This document shows positions 32,857 to 41,329 of a stretch of 41,517 bases of DNA, in pieces. The stretch covers positions 1 through 41,517 of the forward strand of contig NZ_JASBRE010000040.1 in assembly GCF_029960815.1 (NCBI RefSeq). The letters are read 5' to 3'. Under the pieces are notes generated by a model, which made no database searches, was not told where the DNA came from, and was given only the letters and a program-made list of their open reading frames with translations. How positions within the stretch are numbered: position 1 is the first letter of the stretch; each line of letters begins with the position of its first letter. The translations under genes and the position numbers were made by a program. This DNA comes from Pseudomonas sp. AL03 (GTDB taxonomy: Bacteria; Pseudomonadota; Gammaproteobacteria; Pseudomonadales; Pseudomonadaceae).

Positions 32857-34248
32857 ATGACCCAAGTTTCCAGCCTTACCCATGCCATTTCGATCAACCC
32901 CGTCAACGGCGAGCAGATCGGCCACTACCCTTTCGAATCCGCATCGGCACTGGACGCCGCCCTTGCCCGCGCCGCTGCCGGGTTCCGCGTCTGGCGCAGC
33001 AAACCGGTTGACCAACGCTCGCAGCTGTTGATCGCCCTGGCTCAGGCATTGCGCGACAACGCCGCAGCAATGGCGAACATGATCACCCTGGAGATGGGCA
33101 AGCCGATCACTCAGGCGCGCGGCGAAATCGAAAAGTGTGCGCAGCTCTGCGAGTGGTATGCCGAGCACGGCCCCGCCATGCTGAGCGCTGAACCGACGCT
33201 GGTTGAAGGTGGAAAAGCGCGCATTGAATATCGCCCGCTCGGTCCGATTTTCGCCGTCATGCCGTGGAATTTCCCGATCTGGCAGGTCCTGCGCGGCGCC
33301 GTTCCAGCGCTGATCGCCGGCAACACCTACGTGCTCAAACATGCGCCAAACGTGATGGGCAGCGCTTATCTGTTGCGGGAAGCCTTCAATCGCGCCGACT
33401 TTCCCGAAGGTGTGTTCGAGGTCATCAATGTCACGCCGGACGGCGTCTCCACCGCAATCGCCGATCCACGCATCGCGGCGGTGACCCTCACCGGCAGCGT
33501 GCGAGCCGGCATGGCCATCGGCGCTCAAGCCGGTGCGGCGCTGAAGAAGTGTGTACTGGAACTGGGTGGCTCCGACCCCTTCATTGTGCTCAACGATGCC
33601 GACCTCGACGAAGCGGTCAAAGCCGCCGTGATTGGTCGTTACCAAAACACCGGGCAAGTCTGCGCGGCCGCCAAACGCCTGATTGTCGAGCAAGGCATTG
33701 TCGAGGAGTTCACGCGCAAGTTCGTCGACGCCACGCGCAAACTGGTGGTCGGCGATCCACTGGCCACCGACACCTACATCGGCCCCATGGCCCGCTTTGA
33801 TCTGCGTGATGAACTCGATCAACAAGTGCGCGACACCCTGGAAGAAGGCGCGACGTTGTTGATGGGCGGGAAGAAGGCTGAAGGCCCCGGCAACTTTTAC
33901 GAGCCTACGGTCTTCAGTGATGTCACTGACCAGATGACCTCGTTCAAACAGGAACTGTTTGGCCCGGTGGCGTCGATCATCACGGCGCGAGATGCAGCGC
34001 ATGCACTGGAACTGGCGAATGACAGTGAATTCGGCCTCGCCTCAACCCTTTACACACGCAACGTCGAGCTTGCCCAACAGATGGCCGGTGAGTTGGAAAC
34101 CGGTGGCGTGTTCATCAATGGTTATTGCGCATCCGACCCGCGTGTCACCTTCGGCGGCGTGAAGAAAAGTGGCTTTGGCCGTGAGCTGTCGCATTTCGGT
34201 GTGCGCGAATTCTGCAATGCCCAGACGGTGTGGCTGGATCGGCGCTGA
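32857..34248 (+). CDS. Succinate-semialdehyde dehydrogenase-like aldehyde dehydrogenase
   Basis: 463-aa NAD(P)-dependent aldehyde dehydrogenase of the Sad/GabD-like group. Features are MPWNFPIWQVLRGAVPALIAGN, VTLTGSVRAGMAIG, the catalytic Glu in LELGGSDPFIVL and the catalytic Cys in QNTGQVCAAAKR. Near-natural length and an intact C-terminus (FGGVKKSGFGREL). The substrate is likely a short-chain semialdehyde, succinate semialdehyde being the best guess. ATG 32857 has only a modest site (AGGACGG). Confidence 0.88.
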   Translation: MTQVSSLTHAISINPVNGEQIGHYPFESASALDAALARAAAGFRVWRSKPVDQRSQLLIALAQALRDNAAAMANMITLEMGKPITQARGEIEKCAQLCEWYAEHGPAMLSAEPTLVEGGKARIEYRPLGPIFAVMPWNFPIWQVLRGAVPALIAGNTYVLKHAPNVMGSAYLLREAFNRADFPEGVFEVINVTPDGVSTAIADPRIAAVTLTGSVRAGMAIGAQAGAALKKCVLELGGSDPFIVLNDADLDEAVKAAVIGRYQNTGQVCAAAKRLIVEQGIVEEFTRKFVDATRKLVVGDPLATDTYIGPMARFDLRDELDQQVRDTLEEGATLLMGGKKAEGPGNFYEPTVFSDVTDQMTSFKQELFGPVASIITARDAAHALELANDSEFGLASTLYTRNVELAQQMAGELETGGVFINGYCASDPRVTFGGVKKSGFGRELSHFGVREFCNAQTVWLDRR

Positions 34249-34260
34249 TCGCATCAAGCT

Positions 34261-34285
34261 GCCTGGGAGTCTTGGGCTCCCAGGC
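34261..34285 (+). terminator. Terminator after aldehyde dehydrogenase
   Basis: A 9-bp perfect stem (GCCTGGGAG/CTCCCAGGC) with a 7-base loop 13 bp after the stop; only a weak T-content follows. Confidence 0.55.
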
Positions 34286-34323
34286 GCTCGCGCTCTATTC
34301 GTTCAAGTAATACAGCTCTGAAG

Positions 34324-34520
34324 ATGTCGCTGACGCTTTACTACAATCCGCTGTCATCGTTCTGCCACAAAGTGCTCATCGCGCTCTACGAAAACGCTGT
34401 TGAATTCGAAAAGCGGATCATCGATCTCGCGAACGATGCAGACAGAGCAGCGCTGCAAGCGCTATGGCCGATCGGCAAATTCCCGGTCATCCACGACCAC
34501 GCTCGCCAGCGCAACGCGCC
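34324..34520 (+). pseudogene. Glutathione S-transferase, N-terminal fragment
   Basis: Reads MSLTLYYNPLSSFCHKVLIALYENAV and ALWPIGKFPVIHD, the thioredoxin-like N-terminal domain of a GST, for about 60 residues. The similarity ends just before 34520, the 3' end of the convergent aldo/keto reductase gene, so about 140 residues are missing. A deletion appears to have joined the two loci. Confidence 0.78.
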
Positions 34521-35464
34521 TACCCCACCACGTCAATCAACTGCTCGCGTTGCGCCCCCGTCAGCATCGGGCCGAACCCCGCACCGGCATTTTCCGCCAT
34601 GTAACGCGGGTTGCCGGTCCCGGGGATGACGCAAGTCACCGCCGAATGAGACAGCAGGAACTTTAACGCCAGTTGCGGCCAGCTATTGACCCTCACATCC
34701 GCGGCCCAGCGCGGCAATGGCTTGCCCTTCAAGCGGGCGAGCAAATCACCGCCGCCGAATGGCCGATTGCAGATCACCGCCACGCCCCGCTCACGACACA
34801 GCGGCAGGATGCGTTTCTCGACACCGCGATCGTCCAGTGCATAATTGATCTGCAAAAAGTCCAACGGCTCAGCCTTGAGCACCGCTTCCACCTCGTCATA
34901 CGCCGACGCCGTGTAATGGGTGATGCCGATGTAGCGAATGCGCCCTTCTTCTTTCCATTTGCGCAGCGTGGGCAAATGGGTTTTCCAGTCCAGCAGGTTG
35001 TGAATCTGCATCAGGTCGATACGGTCGGTCTGCAACAATTTGAAAGACTGTTCCATCTGCGCGATGCCTTCTTCGCGGCCACGGGTCCACACTTTGGTGG
35101 CCAGAAAGGCTGGCGAGCGCGGCTCATGAATCGACAGCAGTTCACCGGTCGTCTGTTCGGCGCGACCGTACATGGGCGAACCGTCGATCACCGTCCCGCC
35201 CTTCTCGAACAGCGCACGGAGAACAGCTGGCAGCTGCTTGTAGGCGGGACTTGAAGGCTCGACATCAAAGCCGCGATACGTCCCCAGCCCGACGATCGGT
35301 AATGGCTCGTCGCTGGATGGAATGGCCCGGGTCAGCATGTTCTTGCCTCCTGTTTCCGTCGACGGCGTGGATGCTGCAAAGGCCGGATCGAAGGTGAAAA
35401 CCGCCGAAACACCGGCAACCAGCGTGAGTATTCTGCGACGCGTGTACCCATCAGTGTGGCTCAT
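34520..35464 (-). CDS. Tat-exported aldo/keto reductase
   Basis: 314 aa. The N-terminus is a twin-arginine signal (TRRRILTL, hydrophobic core, then AFAAS near residue 30), so the enzyme is probably periplasmic. The mature part is an aldo/keto-reductase barrel with GLGTYRGFD, IDGSPMYGRAE (Asp and Tyr of the tetrad), FLATKVW (Lys) and LMQIHNLLDW (His). The C-terminal cofactor part (SHSAVTCVIPGTGNPRYMAEN) is intact. Tat export fits insertion of a pre-bound nicotinamide cofactor. The substrate is unknown. Confidence 0.85.
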   Translation of the reverse strand: MSHTDGYTRRRILTLVAGVSAVFTFDPAFAASTPSTETGGKNMLTRAIPSSDEPLPIVGLGTYRGFDVEPSSPAYKQLPAVLRALFEKGGTVIDGSPMYGRAEQTTGELLSIHEPRSPAFLATKVWTRGREEGIAQMEQSFKLLQTDRIDLMQIHNLLDWKTHLPTLRKWKEEGRIRYIGITHYTASAYDEVEAVLKAEPLDFLQINYALDDRGVEKRILPLCRERGVAVICNRPFGGGDLLARLKGKPLPRWAADVRVNSWPQLALKFLLSHSAVTCVIPGTGNPRYMAENAGAGFGPMLTGAQREQLIDVVG

Positions 35465-35561
35465 GGAATTGCCTGCTATCGGTCTACTACACTCTGACAG
35501 CGATCAAGCGATAGCCGTCTTCCGGCCAGAGCCGCCAATGCCACCCACTAAAGTTAGCCGA

Positions 35562-36326
35562 ATGTCACGAACACTGGTGTCCCTCGTCGTCATCATTGCC
35601 GCGGTGTATCTGGTGCTGTGCGCTGCGCTGTTCATCTTCCAACGCACCCTCATCTACTTCCCGCAACCCCGCGCTGTCGGCACATCGGCAACGTTGCTCA
35701 CGCTGTCGGTCGCCGACGCGCAGGTGCTGGTATCCGTCAGACCGCACGAGGGGCCCAAAGCGTTGCTCTATTTCGGTGGAAATGCCGAGGACGTCTCCCG
35801 GAGCCTGCCTTCGTTTTCCAAAGCCTTTGCCAATCACGCCCTCTACTTGCTTCACTACAGAAGCTACGGTGGCAGTTCCGGATCGCCCTCCGAGGAGATG
35901 ATTTCGCGCGACGCCATGACCTTGTTTGACCAGGTCTACGCCACCCATCCACACATTACGGTTGTCGGTCGCAGCCTGGGCTCGGGCGTCGCGGTGCGCC
36001 TCGCCAGCCAACGCCCGGCGGCGCGTCTGGTGCTGATCACGCCCTACAACAGCCTTGAAGAACTCGCCGCCCGGCAGTTCCCCATTTTCCCGGTGAAGTG
36101 GTTGCTCAAGGACACCTTTGAATCCTGGAAGTACGCCGCCCACATCACGGTGCCGACGCTCTTGATCGCCGCTGAGCACGACGAAGTGATACCGCGTACC
36201 AGCACCGAGCGGCTCTTCACGCATTTCGCCAACGGGGTGGCGTCGCTGAGGGTCATACCGGGAACGGGGCACAATTCGATATCCGAGAGTCCCGAGTACC
36301 TCAAGGTGTTGGGCGATGGTTTGTAA
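35562..36326 (+). CDS. Membrane-anchored alpha/beta hydrolase (BEM46/YfhR-like)
   Basis: 254 aa. An N-terminal membrane helix (~4-28, LVSLVVIIAAVYLVLCAALF) leads into RTLIYFPQP, typical of BEM46/YfhR-like hydrolases. The nucleophile Ser is in VVGRSLGSGVA, and the acid and His are in LLIAAEHDEVIP and GTGHNSIS. The upstream ATG at 35538 is an alternative start. Divergent from the aldo/keto reductase gene; the substrate is not predictable. Confidence 0.83.
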   Translation: MSRTLVSLVVIIAAVYLVLCAALFIFQRTLIYFPQPRAVGTSATLLTLSVADAQVLVSVRPHEGPKALLYFGGNAEDVSRSLPSFSKAFANHALYLLHYRSYGGSSGSPSEEMISRDAMTLFDQVYATHPHITVVGRSLGSGVAVRLASQRPAARLVLITPYNSLEELAARQFPIFPVKWLLKDTFESWKYAAHITVPTLLIAAEHDEVIPRTSTERLFTHFANGVASLRVIPGTGHNSISESPEYLKVLGDGL

Positions 36327-36378
36327 GTGGCCGCTTTTCGGCCACGCGAGTGAAAACCGCAAGTGCGCGCCTTGCGAC

Positions 36379-36714
36379 TTAGCGCATCGATCGGAACGCC
36401 GCGCGAAGTTCCTCGGTAAAGAGCTGCGGCTGTTCCCAAGCCGCGCAGTGGCCGCCCTTGTGGGCCTGGTGGAAGTAGATCAGGTTGGTATAGGCGCGCC
36501 GGGCCCATGTTTCTGGGGCAGTAGACATCCTCTGGAAGCACGGTGACGGCCACCGGCAGCGAAATCTCGGTGGTCTTCTGTGCGACCGAAGAAAGCGGGC
36601 TTCGCCCCCTGTTCTCCCAGTAGAGCCTTGCTGCGGAGGCGCCGCTATTCGTTAGCCAGTACAGCGTGATGTCAATGGAGACGTCCATCATCGCTGCGTG
36701 ATGCGCCATCCCGC
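36379..36714 (-). pseudogene. Epoxide hydrolase C-terminal remnant
   Basis: The minus strand reads ITLYWLTNSGASAARLYWEN and EISLPVAVTVLPEDVY. After a frame change near 36520 it continues WARRAYTNLIYFHQAHKGGH and CAAWEQPQLFTEELRAAF to the stop at 36379-36381. These are the last ~110 residues of a cis-epoxide-hydrolase-like alpha/beta hydrolase, including the catalytic His region (KGGHxAAWEQP). The N-terminal two thirds and the nucleophile are missing. Confidence 0.8.
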
Positions 36715-36760
36715 CCACCCGAGGTGTGAACTTTGGCGGTGTACAGTACTTTTTCGATCA
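36700..36760 (-). pseudogene. Organic hydroperoxide resistance protein (Ohr) 5' fragment
   Basis: From ATG 36760 on the minus strand the frame reads IEKVLYTAKVHTSGGRDGA then RSDDGRL, the conserved N-terminus of Ohr. After about 25 codons it passes into the epoxide-hydrolase remnant and stops. The start region is also disturbed (two ATGs in different frames after GGAG). The redox cysteines are absent. Confidence 0.75.
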
Positions 36761-36891
36761 TGGGTCATGATGATCTCCTGATTGAAAATGCTGGATTAAA
36801 AAGATTGCCCTCCGTCAGCGTATCGACCAGGCAAGCAAGCATTGGGATGTACGAGCTGATTGTTGGCCCCATCTAACACCCGGATTAAGTC

Positions 36892-36903
36892 AACTAATTA
36901 GTT
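36892..36903. promoter_or_regulatory. AACTAATTAGTT palindrome upstream of ohr remnant
   Basis: A perfect 12-bp AT-rich palindrome 132 bp upstream of the Ohr fragment. MarR/OhrR proteins usually bind AT-rich palindromes of similar size, so it may be a relic OhrR operator. Confidence 0.35.
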
Positions 36904-37126
36904 CTCCAATGGTTAAATCAACAACTCCCAAACTACTATTTAAATCATTAAATTCAGCCCGCTATATTATTAATACCTGATCAATTCAGACAGTATTTCA
37001 GCCCGAAAAGCGACCGATTACGTTAGCGACCGGTTCCCTGAATGCAACCCAATCAACAAAGAGCCAATAACTTTACGCTCGATCATTAGCATCGCGCTTC
37101 CCCATGCGTGCTAATAAAGTGAACGT

Positions 37127-37140
37127 TTACTGAAAATCAA
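37127..37140. promoter_or_regulatory. Candidate ANR/FNR box
   Basis: TTACTGAAAATCAA matches the consensus TTGAT-N4-ATCAA in 8 of 10 fixed positions, 183 bp upstream of the cytochrome c gene. The distance is rather long, so this is tentative. Confidence 0.3.
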
Positions 37141-37322
37141 TCCTCCAACAAAAGCAGCACACCTGTTTTTCAACAAAACCGATGACCGACTAAAATAATC
37201 AACTGTGCAGTGATGAGTTTTGCCTGAACGACAAATTCAAACTTCATAATATTCAACACGATGCCTGTTGGATAAACCGGGGCGGGTCATTCGAATCTGC
37301 TTCTTTGTCTGAGGAGACACTG

Positions 37323-37637
37323 ATGAAAAGTATTCTTGTTCCACTGCTGGCCTTGGGTGCCGCGCTGACTTTGCAGTCAGCTCAAGCCGTTGATGGCGAG
37401 GCGCTCTTCAAGAGCAAAGCTTGCGTGGGCTGCCATATGATCGACGCCAAAATGGTCGGTCCAAGCTACAAGGAAGTTGCCGCCAAGTACGCCGGCCAAG
37501 CCGATGCATCCACCACGCTGACCAAGAGCATCAAAGAAGGCAGTACAGGCAAATGGGGGCCAATAGCAATGCCGGCCAACCAGGTGACCGACGAAGAAGC
37601 AAAGACCTTGGCCGACTGGATCCTGACGCTGAAGTAA
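37323..37637 (+). CDS. Periplasmic cytochrome c551-type protein
   Basis: 104-aa precursor. The signal peptide is cleaved after AQA (residue 22), and the mature protein is ~82 residues, exactly the size of Pseudomonas c551. Haem motif CVGCH (Cys34, Cys37, His38) and the axial Met83 in IAMPANQ are present. It carries electrons to periplasmic reductases such as cd1 nitrite reductase or nitrous oxide reductase. Strong GAGGAG before ATG 37323. It converges on nosL, supporting a respiratory denitrification role. Confidence 0.9.
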   Translation: MKSILVPLLALGAALTLQSAQAVDGEALFKSKACVGCHMIDAKMVGPSYKEVAAKYAGQADASTTLTKSIKEGSTGKWGPIAMPANQVTDEEAKTLADWILTLK

Positions 37638-37707
37638 GATTGCCCAAATAAAAAACACCCACACCGCAGAAGCGAGCCCGCTCTCTTCTGCGAAACGGGT
37701 CGCTCGG

Positions 37708-38220
37708 CTACATCGTCGGGGTTTGCTGTAAAAGCGTCAGATCGATTTCCTCAAAACGCAACACCCTGCCGCCCTGCTCACTGGCCAGTTTGCGTGCGGT
37801 GGCCTCCTCGGAAAATGACGCCAGAACAACACCCATGGAACCTTTAAGCCGAGTGCCGACGACATAGTAGGCTTTGGTTGCGTCAATCAGATAATGGTCG
37901 TCGGGTTTCTCCCAGGCACTTTTCCCCATGTCGTGCACATACAATTTCGCATCCGTGTGGTGATTCTCCGGTTGAAGCCACCACCCGAGCATTTCCGCGG
38001 TGGAGCAGAACTTCTTGACCGTGCCTTTTTCCACGACCTGACCTTTGGGGCCCGGAAAGTCGGCGATGACCATCCCACAGACATGACATTCGTCACTTTG
38101 ATGGAAGGCCACGGGCCCAAGGGTTGGCTTTTCCTCTGCGCGATCGTTGCACGCCGCTAACCCCAAACAAGTAATGATGACGACCAGGACACGGGCCCCG
38201 GCCAGGTACAGAGTGTTCAT
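37708..38220 (-). CDS. nosL: Copper chaperone lipoprotein NosL
   Basis: 170-aa outer-membrane-type lipoprotein with lipobox LAAC (Cys24). The Cu(I)-binding region is DECHVCGMVIADFPGP (Cys45, Cys48, Met50). NosL delivers copper for maturation of nitrous oxide reductase. It is the last nos gene seen here, 25 bp after nosY. Intact and of usual length. Confidence 0.92.
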   Translation of the reverse strand: MNTLYLAGARVLVVIITCLGLAACNDRAEEKPTLGPVAFHQSDECHVCGMVIADFPGPKGQVVEKGTVKKFCSTAEMLGWWLQPENHHTDAKLYVHDMGKSAWEKPDDHYLIDATKAYYVVGTRLKGSMGVVLASFSEEATARKLASEQGGRVLRFEEIDLTLLQQTPTM

Positions 38221-38245
38221 ATCAATTGTCCCGAGCGTAAAAAAA

Positions 38246-39076
38246 TCAAGTCAGCCGACCGCGAAACATCCAATAAGCCAACAGCAGCGAAACCCCTACC
38301 CAGAGCAGCAAACAGAGCCATAGCAACGAAGCCGGCACCGGTAAATCGCTGCTCAATGCCATAAGGCCGACGGCATTACCGCTGCCTTCGAAACCGGAGA
38401 GGTTGATCAAGCGATAAATGTCGGTCGGGTTGAGCAGCAGCAACCACGGCAATAGATCCGGGTTGAACGTGCCTTTACTGAGCACAAGCAACGCCAGCAG
38501 CGCCAGGTCGAATACCAGCACGAAGAGAAACCACACGCCCAAGGCCATCCCGGCTGCGCTGGATTTTTCGCTGGCCTTGCTGCTCAGCACGTAGGCCAGG
38601 GCCAGGAATACCCAGCCCAGCAGCGTGGAAGACACCATGAAGCGGCCGAACGCCCAGAGCAGCATTCCCACATCGACATCATCGACCAGCAAGGCAATGG
38701 CCACGGCGGCACAGCCAAACCCGATCAGTGTGGCCAGGGCCAGGATCAGACCATGACCGACAAACTTGCCCAGCAGGATTTGGCCACGGCCCAGCGGATA
38801 GGTCAGCAATAGCATCAGCGTGCCGCCCTCGTCCTCGCCAACGATGGCATCGTAGGCCAGCAGCAGCGCAATCAGCGGCATCAGGAACGTCGCCAGGCTG
38901 GCCAGACTGGCGATGGTTGCCGGGATGGAAGTGAAACCCACTTGCCCGGACGCCGCCGCGCCGAGCCAGGCGATACCCACCGCCAGAATGGCGAACAACA
39001 GACTGATTGCCAGCAGCCAGCGATTGCGCAGCCCGTCACTGAATTCCTTACCTGCGATATTCCAGATCTGCATCAT
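38246..39076 (-). CDS. nosY: ABC transporter permease NosY
   Basis: 276-aa integral membrane protein with six hydrophobic segments. The start MMQIWNIAGKEFSDGLRNRW and EDEGGTLMLLLTYPLGRGQILLG are typical of NosY. It forms the NosDFY complex needed for the CuZ sulphide-bridged copper centre. It overlaps the nosF end by four bases. Confidence 0.92.
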   Translation of the reverse strand: MMQIWNIAGKEFSDGLRNRWLLAISLLFAILAVGIAWLGAAASGQVGFTSIPATIASLASLATFLMPLIALLLAYDAIVGEDEGGTLMLLLTYPLGRGQILLGKFVGHGLILALATLIGFGCAAVAIALLVDDVDVGMLLWAFGRFMVSSTLLGWVFLALAYVLSSKASEKSSAAGMALGVWFLFVLVFDLALLALLVLSKGTFNPDLLPWLLLLNPTDIYRLINLSGFEGSGNAVGLMALSSDLPVPASLLWLCLLLWVGVSLLLAYWMFRGRLT

Positions 39077-39996
39077 GGATGAATACCTTCTGTGCCGGTG
39101 GTCGCACGACTCATGTAATAGCCGTAGAGGTCTTCGAGGGACGGTTGCAGTATCTCGATATCCTGCGGTTGATCCTCGTGGAACAACTGGCGTAGCAGAT
39201 CAACTTTGTGGCCATTGACAGCCATCACCTCGACCCCGTTGCCGCCCATGGCCGTGGCGGTGTGCCCGGCGGCATTCCAGCGCTGCAACCACTGCTCGCG
39301 TCGGCAAAGACCACTGGCCCGGATCCGCGCCGGCAAGTCGGCGTCTTCACGCAGTCTGGACAGACTCCCGATCGCCTGTAAGCAGCCATTGGCCAAGATT
39401 GCCGCACGGTTGATATGCGCTTCGACGCCTGCCAGCACATGGGAGCAAAGGATGATGCTCGCGCCCTGTTGGCGCAGACGGTCGATCAACAGGTAAAGAT
39501 CCTGGGTAGCGATCGGGTCCAGCCCGACAGTGGGTTCGTCCAACAGCAGCAGACGCGGCTGGCCGAGCACCGCCTGAGCCAGGCCCAGCCGCTGGCGCAT
39601 GCCCTTGGAATAGGTTTTCACCCGTCGGTCTGCGGCCCCCGTAAGCCCGACCTGGTCGAGCAATTCGTCCGCTTGCGTCAGTGCGGCTCCCTTGAGGCGG
39701 GCGAAATACCGAAGGGTTTCGCGGCCACTGAGTTGCGGGTAGAACGTCACGTTTTCCGGCAGGTAACCGAGTTGGCGACGCACGTCGGCTTGTGCGGGTC
39801 GGCAACCGAGTACGCGCACCTGACCAGCGCTGGCATTAAGCAAGCCAAGGATCAGTTTCATCACCGTGGTTTTGCCCGCACCATTGTGGCCAAACAGTCC
39901 CAACACCTCGCCTTCTCCCAGACTCAGTGTCAGATCGTGCAACACGGTCATGCTTGCGTAACGCTGGCTTACCCCTTCGATCTCGACGGCGTTCAT
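39073..39996 (-). CDS. nosF: ABC transporter ATPase NosF
   Basis: 307-aa ATPase. Walker A GHNGAGKTT (36-44), signature YSKGMRQRLGLAQA, Walker B LLLLDEPTVGLDP and the switch His in ILCSHVLAGVE are complete. A C-terminal ~80-residue extension ends in EDLYGYYMSR. The start at ATG 39996 overlaps the nosD stop (ATGA); longer upstream in-frame readings lie inside nosD. Works with NosY and NosD in copper-centre assembly. Confidence 0.92.
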   Translation of the reverse strand: MNAVEIEGVSQRYASMTVLHDLTLSLGEGEVLGLFGHNGAGKTTVMKLILGLLNASAGQVRVLGCRPAQADVRRQLGYLPENVTFYPQLSGRETLRYFARLKGAALTQADELLDQVGLTGAADRRVKTYSKGMRQRLGLAQAVLGQPRLLLLDEPTVGLDPIATQDLYLLIDRLRQQGASIILCSHVLAGVEAHINRAAILANGCLQAIGSLSRLREDADLPARIRASGLCRREQWLQRWNAAGHTATAMGGNGVEVMAVNGHKVDLLRQLFHEDQPQDIEILQPSLEDLYGYYMSRATTGTEGIHP

Positions 39997-41300
39997 AAGG
40001 TCGGCCGCTGTGTCTGAGGCATCGCCGGAAGGTTCATCAACGGGTAACTGTCTTTGACCCCCGGCGATTTCGTCACGGGGAAACTGCTCTGAACCCAACG
40101 CAGTAATTGAATGCTCGGGCTATTCATCAACAGATGGACCTGTGGGTACAGCCACAGCAGACGGTCGACGTTGTCGTTGGGTTCGTAGATCACGTCGCCC
40201 ACCGCATCGTTATTGCGATCCCAGCCCAGGTAATCGCTCCAGTAATTGCCCCGCCCCTCGGCTGACCATTCCTGTAAGCGGGTGGCGACGTATTTGACTT
40301 GCTGCTGATTGTCGACGAAGGCGTTGTCGGCGATCCGGTTGTCTTCGGAGCCAGCGGTAAGGTGAATACCCACGGCGCTGCGCTCGAAGTGATTGTGTTC
40401 AATGACATTGAACAGCGAGTTGTAGATGAACAGCGCCTTACCCTCGGCACCGCTGACCATACCGCCATCGGCGGAACCGCTGCGCACGTCGCTGACGACG
40501 TTGTCGCGAAGCTCGGAATAGGTAATGTAGTTCATCAGGATGCCATAGCTCTCGTCCTGCTCGGAACGGTTGCCAATCACCGTCAACTTGCGGCTCTGCA
40601 TCAAGGCATAGCCGGTGCGTGTACGGCGGGTGGTGTTGCCGAGCAACTGGTTGTCGTTGGCGTACATGTAATGCACGCCGTAGCGCAGGTCTTCCAGGGT
40701 ATTGCCCTGCAGCAAGTTGCGGTTCGAGGTGTCGATGTAGATCCCGTCGCGGGTCTGTCGCACGTGATTACCGATCACCTGGGCGCCGTGCACGGCAAAC
40801 AGATGAATCCCATTGCCGCGATCCTGGGAGCGAATGCTCGGGTCGCCTTCGATGTCATTGTCAATCAGGCTGACGTCGTGGGTGCTGTCCACCCAGATGC
40901 CGAAACCTGGCCCTTTCATGCGGTTGTCGCGTATCACCGCCCCCTGGGCTTTGGGACCGATGAAAATCGCTGCGTTCATAGCCGTCATGTCCCGCCCCCA
41001 GTCGACCAATGTGCAGCCCTCGATCCGCACGTCGGGGGCGCTGATGAACAGAGCGTTGCCCTGCCCCTGCGCATTGATGACCGCACCTTTCTCGCAATCG
41101 ATCTGCATCGGCTGATCGACACTGAACTGCCCTTGGTACTCTCCGGCCGGCAGCTTCCAGTGGTGATCGCCATCGGGTTGCAGGGGCAGCTCGGTGATGG
41201 GCCGTGGCGACGCCTGGGCGAATGCCGATAGAAACACCAATACCAAAAGTGCCGTGCCGTGTAGTGAGTCATTTGCCAGGGGTCTGAACACTGCGTTCAC
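39993..41300 (-). CDS. nosD: Copper-site maturation protein NosD
   Basis: About 435 aa from GTG 41300 (GTG 41291 is equally possible, with AAGGTG six bases before it). The signal peptide ends near AFAQA-SPRP. The body is a right-handed beta-helix of CASH/PbH1 repeats, seen as recurring GNxxxxxxxGI-like turns: NRMKGPGFGIWV, NDIEGDP, NHVRQTRDGIYI, NTLEDLRYGVHYMY. NosD is the periplasmic partner of NosFY in CuZ assembly. It follows the nosZ stop by about 29 bp. Confidence 0.9.
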   Translation of the reverse strand: MNAVFRPLANDSLHGTALLVLVFLSAFAQASPRPITELPLQPDGDHHWKLPAGEYQGQFSVDQPMQIDCEKGAVINAQGQGNALFISAPDVRIEGCTLVDWGRDMTAMNAAIFIGPKAQGAVIRDNRMKGPGFGIWVDSTHDVSLIDNDIEGDPSIRSQDRGNGIHLFAVHGAQVIGNHVRQTRDGIYIDTSNRNLLQGNTLEDLRYGVHYMYANDNQLLGNTTRRTRTGYALMQSRKLTVIGNRSEQDESYGILMNYITYSELRDNVVSDVRSGSADGGMVSGAEGKALFIYNSLFNVIEHNHFERSAVGIHLTAGSEDNRIADNAFVDNQQQVKYVATRLQEWSAEGRGNYWSDYLGWDRNNDAVGDVIYEPNDNVDRLLWLYPQVHLLMNSPSIQLLRWVQSSFPVTKSPGVKDSYPLMNLPAMPQTQRPTL

Positions 41301-41329
41301 CTTTTCGCGGCCCTGATACGCCCAGCCGC

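Larger units (their letters stand above)
36780..37322. other. AT-rich intergenic region
   Basis: About 540 bases, clearly AT-richer than the rest, without a supported gene. It holds a perfect 12-bp palindrome AACTAATTAGTT (36892-36903), a possible ANR-type box (37127-37140) and the ribosome-binding site GAGGAG of the cytochrome gene. Confidence 0.55.

Noticed and set aside
34324..34629. A complete short glutathione-transferase-like gene of 101 codons
   Set aside because: Family similarity ends at about residue 60; the remaining codons are antisense to the aldo/keto reductase 3' end.
36971..36984. Possible ANR half-site TAATACCTGATCAA
   Set aside because: Only the right half ATCAA fits; the left half matches one base of five, and it is ~340 bp from the cytochrome gene.
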